A model generated the notes under the pieces. The model saw nothing but the letters and a program-made list of their open reading frames with translations. It was not told the DNA's origin and ran no database searches. Below are positions 1-5,687 of a stretch of DNA of 5,687 bases, one piece after another. How positions within the stretch are numbered: position 1 is the first letter of the stretch; each line of letters starts with the position of its first letter. The stretch is from NCBI GenBank assembly GCA_025925615.1, contig JAICLN010000275.1, forward strand, positions 1 to 5,687, in the 5' to 3' direction. The position numbers and the translations under genes are program-made. Source of the DNA: Actinomycetospora sp. (lineage in GTDB: Bacteria; Actinomycetota; Actinomycetes; Mycobacteriales; Pseudonocardiaceae).

Positions 1-352
1 CGAGCACCGCCGCCGGCGCGGCCGGGTCCGCGACGCCCGGGAGCCGCTCGCGGCCGCCGCGGCGACGTTCGCGGGCGCGGGCGTCGTGCCCTGGGCCCAC
101 CGGGCCGAGGCGGAGCTGCGCGCGGCGGGTGGCTCCCGGCCGACGGCCACCACCGCCCCCGACCTCGGCGGCCTCACCGACCGCGAGCTGCAGATCTGCC
201 TGGCCGTGGCCGACGGGGCCTCCAACAAGGAGGTCGGCGCCGCGCTCTTCCTGTCCCGCAAGACCGTCGAGTACCACCTCGGCAACGCCTTCCGGAAGCT
301 CGGCGTCACGAGTCGGGCGCAGCTGGCCCGGCTCGTGAGCCACAGCGTCTGA
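1..352 (+). CDS. LuxR-family (LAL/MalT-like) transcriptional regulator, C-terminal fragment
   Basis: Only the last 116 residues are visible. The reading frame is open from base 2 to the TGA at 350-352, so the gene begins left of the window; the GTG at 86 is internal, not the true start. Visible residues 9-44 (VRDAREPLAAAAATFAGAG, then PWAHRAEAELRAAGG) match the helical repeat tail typical of large ATP-binding LuxR regulators, where an R-AREPL...F...G...PWA.RA.AELRA pattern precedes the DNA-binding domain. Residues about 58-112 form the LuxR-type helix-turn-helix: LTDRE at 58-62, SNKEVGAALFLS at 74-85, and the recognition helix SRKTVEYHLGNAFRKLGV at 85-102. It would bind promoter DNA and activate transcription; ligand and targets are not visible. 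The gene converges on fabI, with 5 bases between stop codons. In M. tuberculosis the corresponding neighbour of inhA is ferrochelatase, so this is a lineage-specific neighbour. A shorter LuxR protein is possible but the tail pattern favours the large type. Confidence 0.9.
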   Translation, partial: EHRRRRGRVRDAREPLAAAAATFAGAGVVPWAHRAEAELRAAGGSRPTATTAPDLGGLTDRELQICLAVADGASNKEVGAALFLSRKTVEYHLGNAFRKLGVTSRAQLARLVSHSV

Positions 353-357
353 GGTGG

Positions 358-1125
358 CTACACGCCCACTGCGTGGAACCCGCCGTCGGCGTGGACCATC
401 TCGCCGGTGGTGGCCGGCAGCCAGTCCGAGAGCAGCGCGCACGCGGTCTTGGCGACCGGGGTCGGGTCGGCGAGATCCCAGCCCAGCGGCGCGCGATCGG
501 TCCAGGCCTGCTCGAACGACGCGAAGCCCGGGATCGAGTTCGCGGCCATCGTCTTGATCGGACCGGCGGCCACCAGGTTGACGCGGATGCCGTCGGGGCC
601 GAGATCCCGCGCGAGGTAGCGGGTGGTCGACTCGAGGGCGGACTTCGCGACGCCCATCCAGTCGTAGGAGGGCCACGCGACGGTGTTGTCGAAGTCCATT
701 CCGACGATGGACGACCCGCGCGAGAGCAGCGGGCGGCACGCGACCGCGAGCGACTTCAGCGAGTAGGCCGAGACCTCGATCGCGGTCGACACGTCGGACC
801 ACTCGGCGCTGAGGAACGCCCCTTCCCCCAGCGCGCCCGCCGGGGCGAAGGCGATCGAGTGGAGCACACCGTCGAGGCCGTCGACGTGCTCGCGCACCTG
901 GTCGGCGAGCCCGTCGAGGTGCTCCTGGTTCTGCACGTCGAGCTCGATCACCGGCGCCTCCTGCGGCAGCCGCTTCGCGACCCGCTTGACCAGCGAGAGC
1001 CGGCCGAAGCCGGTCAGCACCACGGTCGCCCCGGCCTCCTGGGCCGCCTTCGCGACGTGGAACGCGATCGACGCGTCGGTGATGATCCCGGTGACCAGGA
1101 TCCGCTTGCCGTCCAAGAGGCCCAA
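358..1125 (-). CDS. fabI: NADH-dependent enoyl-ACP reductase (FabI/InhA type)
   Basis: This cytoplasmic FAS-II enzyme reduces trans-2-enoyl-ACP to acyl-ACP with NADH, the last step of each elongation cycle. The 255 residues follow InhA closely from the N-terminus: [20 protein letters not shown] at 2-21 (cofactor loop), LDVQN at 62-66, HSIAF at 89-93, GMDFD at 142-146, catalytic Tyr154 and Lys161 in [13 protein letters not shown] at 186-190, and [19 protein letters not shown] at 223-241. Ser90 corresponds to InhA Ser94 and Phe145 to InhA Phe149. It is 14 residues shorter than M. tuberculosis InhA (269). About ten of these are missing from the substrate-binding loop between AAGPI and RAPLGW, three from a loop near 80-84, and one at the N-terminus. 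The start is TTG, chosen because AAGGGAG lies 6 bases upstream, the N-terminus matches InhA, and no ATG or GTG lies between the fabG stop and this codon. It follows fabG by 18 bases and is almost certainly co-transcribed. The name inhA would also be defensible. Confidence 0.96.
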   Translation of the reverse strand: MGLLDGKRILVTGIITDASIAFHVAKAAQEAGATVVLTGFGRLSLVKRVAKRLPQEAPVIELDVQNQEHLDGLADQVREHVDGLDGVLHSIAFAPAGALGEGAFLSAEWSDVSTAIEVSAYSLKSLAVACRPLLSRGSSIVGMDFDNTVAWPSYDWMGVAKSALESTTRYLARDLGPDGIRVNLVAAGPIKTMAANSIPGFASFEQAWTDRAPLGWDLADPTPVAKTACALLSDWLPATTGEMVHADGGFHAVGV

Positions 1126-1131
1126 GGAAAG

Positions 1132-1138
1132 CTCCCTT
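1132..1138 (-). promoter_or_regulatory. Ribosome binding site of fabI, supporting its TTG start
   Basis: On the minus strand the 18-base fabG-fabI gap contains AAGGGAG, with 6 bases between its GGAG-like end and the TTG at 1125-1123. No ATG or GTG lies in frame between the fabG stop and the GLLDGKR sequence, so this site decides the start. Confidence 0.7.
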
Positions 1139-1143
1139 TCGAG

Positions 1144-1965
<822 letters not shown>

Positions 1966-2934
1966 TCACGGGAGACGGGCACCGAGGGCGAACGCCGCAC
2001 CGAGGCCGATGACGACGAGGACGGTGCCGGCCATGAGCCAGTCCCCGCCGGTGTCGACCTCCTGCGACTCGTAGCCGATCTGCTCGCGCAGCGTGTCGTA
2101 CGTGGCGCGCAGGTCCTGCTGGCTCGCGGCCTTGGAGAAGTCGCCGCCGGAGCGCCGGGCGATCTCCTGCATGTCGGAGTCGGCCACCGCGACCGGGACC
2201 GGTCGGCCCTCGATCTCGATCTCGCCGTAGTCGGTGCCGAACGAGATCGCCGAGATCGGGACGCCCTGCTGCTTGGCCTGGTCGGCCGCGGTGAACGCGC
2301 CGCGGGGCGCCTCCAGGTCGGACGGGATCGTCTGCTTGCCGTCCGACAGCAGGATGATCCGCCCCGGCGGAGGCTGCTCCGGGCCCTGAATCTGGGTCGC
2401 GACCGACCGGATCGAGGCGAGCGACGCCTGGATCGCCTCGCCGGTGGCCGTGGACTCGGCGAGCTGCAGGGTCGAGATCGCGCGCTTGACGGTGTCGCGG
2501 TCGCGCGTCGGCGACACGAGCACGGTCGCGGTGCCGGCGAAGGACACCAGGCCCAGGTTGATCCCCGGCGGCAGCTGGTCGACGAACTCGGTCGCCGCCT
2601 GCTCGGCGGTCTGCAACCGGCTCGGGGTGACGTCCGTCGCCCGCATGGAGAGCGACACGTCGATCGCGAGGATGACCGTGGCGCGGTTGCGCGGCACCTG
2701 CTCGGTGGCCAGCGGGCCGGCGAGGGCGATGACGAGGCAGGTCAGGGCCACGAGGATCAGCGCGACGGGCGCGTGGCGCAGCCTCCCCGGACGCTTCGGC
2801 GCGATCTTCTCCAGCACGCCGAGGTTGGTGAAGCGCATGGTGTTCCGGCGCCGCCGGCGCTCGTTCCACACGTACGCGGCGAGGAGCGCGACGACGACGA
2901 GGAGGGCGAGCAGCCACCACGGGTGGGAGAACAT
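1966..2934 (-). CDS. Membrane-anchored VWA-domain protein (BatA/Rv1481-like)
   Basis: The 322-residue protein pairs membrane helices with a von Willebrand factor A domain. A first helix lies at about 6-21, followed by an arginine-rich stretch at 26-30 and the BatA-type segment RFTNLGVLEKIAPKRPGRLR (34-53). A second helix is at about 55-74, the VWA domain at about 86-285, and a third helix at about 299-317. The metal site (MIDAS) is complete: Asp92, Ser94 and Ser96 in DVSLS, Thr162 in TATGEAI, and Asp198 in LLSDG. Such proteins bind a divalent metal and protein partners; with MoxR and DUF58 proteins they are thought to form a chaperone-like system at the membrane. The positive-inside rule puts residues 22-54 in the cytoplasm and the VWA domain outside. 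The start is ATG 2934, 5 bases after the DUF58 stop and 9 bases after GGAGGAG. The frame is open further upstream to 3555, but that part is a shadow of the DUF58 gene. Its cellular substrate is unknown. Confidence 0.94.
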   Translation of the reverse strand: MFSHPWWLLALLVVVALLAAYVWNERRRRRNTMRFTNLGVLEKIAPKRPGRLRHAPVALILVALTCLVIALAGPLATEQVPRNRATVILAIDVSLSMRATDVTPSRLQTAEQAATEFVDQLPPGINLGLVSFAGTATVLVSPTRDRDTVKRAISTLQLAESTATGEAIQASLASIRSVATQIQGPEQPPPGRIILLSDGKQTIPSDLEAPRGAFTAADQAKQQGVPISAISFGTDYGEIEIEGRPVPVAVADSDMQEIARRSGGDFSKAASQQDLRATYDTLREQIGYESQEVDTGGDWLMAGTVLVVIGLGAAFALGARLP

Positions 2935-2939
2935 CGCGG

Positions 2940-4097
2940 TCAGCTCCTCCCCGCCGGGGTGCTGGTCAGCACGGGCCGGCCCTGGCCCGACCACCCGCGC
3001 TTGCGGGCGACCACGAAGCGGACCACGTCGGCGATCCAGTCGCGGTCGGTCCGCAGCGTCAGGTGCCCGGCGCCCGCACCCCGGAGCGCCGATGCGACGC
3101 GGTCGCGGTGGGCGGCGGCCTCGGCGGCGAAGCGCCGGCGCAGCGTCGGGGTGGTCGTCACCTCGCGGGTGTGGCCGGACTCCGGGTCGGCGAGGACGAC
3201 GGTCCCGACGTCGGGCAGTTCCTCGTCGCGGCGGTCCCCCACCTCGATGGCCAGGACGTCGTGGCGCATCGACAGCCCCCGCAGCGCGCGGTCCCAGTCG
3301 ACGTCGCCGAGGAAGTCCGAGATCACGACGACGAGCCCCCGACGGCGAGGGGGGTTGCGCAGCGCCTCGAGCGCGCCGACGAGGTCGCCCCGGGTGCCCT
3401 CGGGCGCCCGCGGGGTCCCGGCGATGCGGCGCATCAGGGCGTGGGCGTGCACGGTGCCGCCACGCGCGGGGAGGCGCACGAGGGCCTCGCCGGTGGCCAC
3501 GACGGCGCCCACCCGGTTGCCGCCGCCGCGCGTGAGGTGCACGACGGCCGCGCACGCCGCGACCGCGAGGTCACGCTTCTCGCAGCCGCCGGTGCCGAAG
3601 TCCAGGCTCGGCGACAGGTCGACGACGAGCCAGGTCTCCAGCTCGCGGTCGGCGATGGTCTCGCGGATGTGCGGCTCGGAGGTCCGGGCGGTGACCGACC
3701 AGTCCATGCGCCGCACGTCGTCCCCGGGCTGGTAGACCCGCGCGTCGCCGGCCTCCGAGCCGGGCCCGGGCACGAGGCCGAGGTGGTTGCCCTGCAGGAG
3801 CCCGTCGAGGCGGCGCCGGACGGTCAGCTCCAGCGTGCGCAGGGCCGCGTCGAGGTGCTCGCTGCCCGGCGCCAGGCTCGGTGGATAGGGCTCGGCGCCG
3901 CGACCTTCCCGCGGCGGCCGGCCCGGGAGCGGCGCGCCGACCCCCCGGCCGGGCGCGTCGTCGACGCGCGAGGCCTCGCCGGGACGAGCCTCGTCGTCGG
4001 GACCCTGGTCGTCGCGGACGGGATCCTCGGCCACCCCGATGCGGCCGAGCAGCCGCGGCCACCACGACATCCGCGCGGGGGCCTCCTCGTCGCTCAC
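2940..4097 (-). CDS. DUF58 domain protein (Rv1480-like), with long N-terminal arm
   Basis: This is the soluble DUF58 partner of the adjacent MoxR ATPase; 385 residues, no clear membrane helix, probably cytoplasmic. The core spans about 80-370. The family signature is YQPGDDVRRMDW at 122-133, preceded by RRRLDGLLQGNHLG at 94-107. The VWA-like fold then starts with DLSPS at 160-164, followed by GGGNRVGAVV at 191-200 and VVVISDFLGDVDW at 256-268. LTLRTDRDWI at 346-355 is near the end. Residues 22-75 are rich in Pro, Gly, Asp, Glu and Arg and look disordered; M. tuberculosis Rv1480 is about 317 residues as I recall, so this arm is extra. The GTG start at 4097 overlaps the moxR stop (GTGA), implying translational coupling. 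An ATG at 4070 would remove nine residues and has GAGGAGG 11 bases upstream. The stop is 5 bases before the VWA start. The biochemical role of the family is unresolved, but the family assignment is firm. Confidence 0.94.
   Translation of the reverse strand: MSDEEAPARMSWWPRLLGRIGVAEDPVRDDQGPDDEARPGEASRVDDAPGRGVGAPLPGRPPREGRGAEPYPPSLAPGSEHLDAALRTLELTVRRRLDGLLQGNHLGLVPGPGSEAGDARVYQPGDDVRRMDWSVTARTSEPHIRETIADRELETWLVVDLSPSLDFGTGGCEKRDLAVAACAAVVHLTRGGGNRVGAVVATGEALVRLPARGGTVHAHALMRRIAGTPRAPEGTRGDLVGALEALRNPPRRRGLVVVISDFLGDVDWDRALRGLSMRHDVLAIEVGDRRDEELPDVGTVVLADPESGHTREVTTTPTLRRRFAAEAAAHRDRVASALRGAGAGHLTLRTDRDWIADVVRFVVARKRGWSGQGRPVLTSTPAGRS
2944..2950 (-). promoter_or_regulatory. Ribosome binding site of the VWA gene, inside the DUF58 3' end
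   Basis: GGAGGAG lies just before the DUF58 stop codon and 9 bases upstream of ATG 2934. It selects that ATG over the many upstream in-frame codons that merely shadow the DUF58 gene. Confidence 0.7.
4082..4088 (-). promoter_or_regulatory. Shine-Dalgarno-like GAGGAGG inside the DUF58 coding start
   Basis: GAGGAGG falls at codons 4-6 of the GTG-initiated DUF58 frame and 11 bases upstream of an in-frame ATG at 4070. The GTG at 4097 itself has only a poor match (GGCGGGG, very close). The site therefore raises a second possible start, although Glu-Glu-Ala codons could create it by chance. Confidence 0.35.
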
Positions 4098-5185
4098 GAC
4101 CCCGCCGCGGCCTGGCGCCCGGGCGCCGGACCGTTGTGCTGCGGGGCCTGCCCCGCGGGCCCGGTCACCGCGACCGGGCGGGCGCTGACCTGCGGCAGCG
4201 GCACGGTCTGCAGCAGCCGCGTCACGACGTGGTCGACCGGGACGCCGTCGGCGAGCGCGTCGTAGGACAGCACCAGGCGGTGGCGCAGCACGTCCGGGGC
4301 GATGTCGACGACGTCCTGGGGCAGCACGTAGTCGCGGCCCCGCACCAGCGCGAGGGCCCGCGCGGCGGAGATGATGCCCAGCGAGGCGCGCGGCGAGGCG
4401 CCGTAGGCCACCCAGCCCCCGACGTCGGCCATGCCGTGCTCCGCGGGCGAGCGGGTCGCCACGACGAGGCGCACGACGTAGTCGACCAGCGCGTGGTGCA
4501 CGAACACCTGTCCGGCGACCTCCTGCAGCCGGCGCAGTTCCACCGGGTCGAGCACGGTGTGCGGCTCCGGCGGGTGCACGCCCATCCGGTAGACGATCTC
4601 GCGCTCCTCGTCGGCCGTCGGGTACTCGACGAGGATCTTGAACAGGAACCGGTCGCGCTGCGCCTCGGGCAGCGGGTAGACGCCCTCGTTCTCGATCGGG
4701 TTCTGCGTGGCGAGCACGAGGAACGGGTCGGGCATCGGGTGGCTGACCCCGCCGATCGACACGTGCCGCTCGGCCATCACCTCGAGCATCGCCGACTGCA
4801 CCTTCGCCGGGGCGCGGTTGATCTCGTCGGCCAGCACGAAGTTCGAGACGACGGGCCCGAGCTCGACGTCGAACGCCTCGCGGCCCTGCCGGTAGATCCG
4901 CGTACCCAGGATGTCCGAGGGCACCAGGTCCGGCGTGAACTGGATGCGGGCGAACGATCCGCCGACCACCCGCGCGAACGTCTCCACCGCCAGGGTCTTC
5001 GCCACGCCCGGGACGCCCTCGAGCAGCAGGTGCCCGCGGGCGAGCAGCCCGACGAGCATCCGCTCGACCAGGCGGTCCTGCCCGACGATGACCCGCTTGA
5101 CCTCGAGCACCGTCCGCTCGAGCTGCTCGGCGTCGTGCGCCGGGGTGTCCGGCCCCTGCTGCCGGGCCGCCGTCTGCTCGCTCAC
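4094..5185 (-). CDS. moxR: MoxR-family AAA+ ATPase
   Basis: This cytoplasmic ATPase is expected to act as a chaperone-like remodeller for DUF58/VWA partner proteins. It has 363 residues. In order: Walker A GVPGVAKT at 57-64; the MoxR segment RIQFTPDLVPSDILG at 80-94; Walker B VLADE at 117-121, followed by INRAPAKVQSAMLEVM (122-137); sensor 1 ATQNP at 159-163, then the MoxR-typical IENEGVYPLPEAQRDRF (164-180), with arginine-finger candidates Arg177 and Arg179; and sensor 2 SPRAS at 264-268. All residues needed for ATP binding and hydrolysis are present. A tail from about 331 to 363, rich in Pro, Gln, Gly and Ala, is probably disordered. The start is GTG 5185, with GGAGGG 6 bases upstream. The stop overlaps the GTG of the DUF58 gene. 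The gene follows the NlpC/P60 gene after 130 bases, as moxR1 follows ripB in mycobacteria. A weak -10-like TACCGT lies at 5233-5228 on the minus strand, so an own promoter is possible but unproven. Confidence 0.97.
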   Translation of the reverse strand: MSEQTAARQQGPDTPAHDAEQLERTVLEVKRVIVGQDRLVERMLVGLLARGHLLLEGVPGVAKTLAVETFARVVGGSFARIQFTPDLVPSDILGTRIYRQGREAFDVELGPVVSNFVLADEINRAPAKVQSAMLEVMAERHVSIGGVSHPMPDPFLVLATQNPIENEGVYPLPEAQRDRFLFKILVEYPTADEEREIVYRMGVHPPEPHTVLDPVELRRLQEVAGQVFVHHALVDYVVRLVVATRSPAEHGMADVGGWVAYGASPRASLGIISAARALALVRGRDYVLPQDVVDIAPDVLRHRLVLSYDALADGVPVDHVVTRLLQTVPLPQVSARPVAVTGPAGQAPQHNGPAPGRQAAAGS

Positions 5186-5315
5186 CGAGTGCCCTCCGAA
5201 TTCCGGGTGTCCGTGCTGTCCGGCGTGACGGTACCCACCGGGTCCGACACCCTGTGCGCACCCGAGGCGTGGAGCACCCAGGGAAGGAAGGGCGGCGTGA
5301 GACCCCGGTGAGGGC

Positions 5316-5687
5316 TCACCCCAACAGCCGGGTCACCGTCGGGACGATCTCGTCGTCGAAGCGGACCGGGGCGATCCGCACGACCTTCCCCGACTCCGGG
5401 GCCTCGACCATCTTGTCGTCGCCGAGGTAGAGCGCGACGTGGTGCACGCCGTCGCCGTCGGCCCAGAACAGCAGGTCTCCGGGCTTGCGTTGGTCGATCG
5501 GGAACTTGGGGCCGGCGTCGATCTGGTAGCCGCTGTAGTGCGGCAGCGAGATGCCGGCGGCGGCGAACGCGTAGACCATGAGCCCCGAACAGTCGAAGCC
5601 GACCTTGTCGAAGTCCCCGAACGCGTCGGCCACCCCGCCGTCGTGGATGCCCTGGGTGGGCCCGTCCCCGTTGCCGCCGCCCCAGGC
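5316..5687 (-). CDS. NlpC/P60 peptidoglycan endopeptidase (RipA/RipB-like), C-terminal catalytic domain
   Basis: The 5' end lies beyond the right edge; the frame is open to the last base, giving 123 visible residues, so the GTG at 5633 is internal. The fragment covers most of the NlpC/P60 domain, which cleaves the D-Glu to diamino-acid bond of peptidoglycan stem peptides, outside the membrane. The sequence starts AWGGGNGDGPTQGIHDGGVA (1-20), a RipA/RipB-type pattern. Catalytic Cys33 is in GFDCSGL, His83 in HHVALYLGD and Glu95 in VEAPESG, matching the Cys-His-Glu triad known for RipA. PHYSGYQIDAG at 49-59 and PGDLLFW at 69-75 are also family hallmarks. The C-terminus ends VTRLLG, close to the RipA end. 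A signal peptide and any N-terminal coiled-coil are expected upstream and cannot be seen, so RipA-like and RipB-like cannot be told apart. Position upstream of moxR agrees with either. The domain call is firm. Confidence 0.95.
   Translation of the reverse strand, partial: AWGGGNGDGPTQGIHDGGVADAFGDFDKVGFDCSGLMVYAFAAAGISLPHYSGYQIDAGPKFPIDQRKPGDLLFWADGDGVHHVALYLGDDKMVEAPESGKVVRIAPVRFDDEIVPTVTRLLG

Noticed and set aside
361..375. CACGC-CCACT-GCGTG hairpin at the fabI 3' end as a terminator for the converging LuxR gene.
   Set aside because: Only five base pairs, no T-run on either strand, and it lies within fabI coding sequence; chance is sufficient.
2935..3555. Upstream extension of the VWA frame to 529 codons.
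   Set aside because: The extra part overlaps the conserved DUF58 core in another frame and is Arg/Pro/Ala-rich. A strong ribosome binding site and a hydrophobic N-terminal helix mark ATG 2934 as the start.
3953..3969. Perfect GCGCGTC-GTC-GACGCGC palindrome within the DUF58 gene.
   Set aside because: It lies in the low-complexity, GC-extreme linker coding region, where such repeats are likely by chance; no regulatory context is visible.
4098..5261. Upstream extension of the DUF58 frame to 773 codons, suggesting a fused protein.
   Set aside because: The extension runs through moxR in the wrong frame and has no domain. The GTGA overlap with the moxR stop explains the junction.
3881..5311. A 476-codon plus-strand open frame opposite moxR.
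   Set aside because: It is antisense to a clear AAA+ gene and crosses its promoter region. The translation is low-complexity and His/Asp/Arg-rich, so it is a shadow.
5307..5320. GGTGAG-GG-CTCACC palindrome at the NlpC/P60 stop codon as a terminator.
   Set aside because: The loop is two bases, the stem overlaps the stop codon, flanking bases do not extend the pairing, and no T-run follows.

Overview
The window is very GC-rich DNA (by eye above 70%, with G or C at most third codon positions) and carries a gene order known from actinobacteria. Reading the minus strand from the right edge, it encodes: an NlpC/P60 peptidoglycan endopeptidase (5' end cut off), a MoxR-type AAA+ ATPase, a DUF58 protein, a membrane-anchored VWA (BatA-like) protein, a FabG/MabA-type 3-oxoacyl-ACP reductase and a FabI/InhA-type enoyl-ACP reductase. 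As I remember it, this is the order of the Mycobacterium tuberculosis ripA-ripB-moxR1-Rv1480-Rv1481-(Rv1482c)-fabG1-inhA region, without the Rv1482c gene. Start codons are GTG (three genes), TTG (one) and ATG (one). Protein features suggest a non-mycobacterial actinomycete, perhaps of the Pseudonocardiales, but the genus cannot be fixed from this sequence alone.

Layout: (1) At 1-352 on the plus strand is the C-terminal end of a large LuxR-family (LAL/MalT-like) regulator. It converges on the fabI stop codon with only 5 bases between the two stops. (2) At 358-1848 is the fabG-fabI pair, 18 bases apart, dedicated to FAS-II fatty-acid elongation. (3) At 1849-1965 is a 117-base gap holding an inverted repeat. 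(4) At 1966-5185 is a tight moxR-DUF58-VWA operon: a 4-base GTGA overlap, then a 5-base gap. (5) At 5186-5315 is a 130-base spacer. (6) At 5316-5687 is the NlpC/P60 catalytic domain, complete through its stop codon but open at the right edge.

How the genes may work together: MoxR ATPases with DUF58 and VWA partners are thought to form a chaperone-like, metal-dependent assembly or remodelling system. Here the module sits between a cell-wall hydrolase and two lipid-synthesis reductases, so a cell-envelope role is the natural inference, though it is not proven. The most informative deviations from the mycobacterial pattern are a FabI with an InhA-like body but a short, E. coli FabI-like substrate loop, a long disordered N-terminal arm on the DUF58 protein, and a LuxR regulator where mycobacteria have ferrochelatase. 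I found no RNA gene, CRISPR array, insertion sequence or other mobile element.
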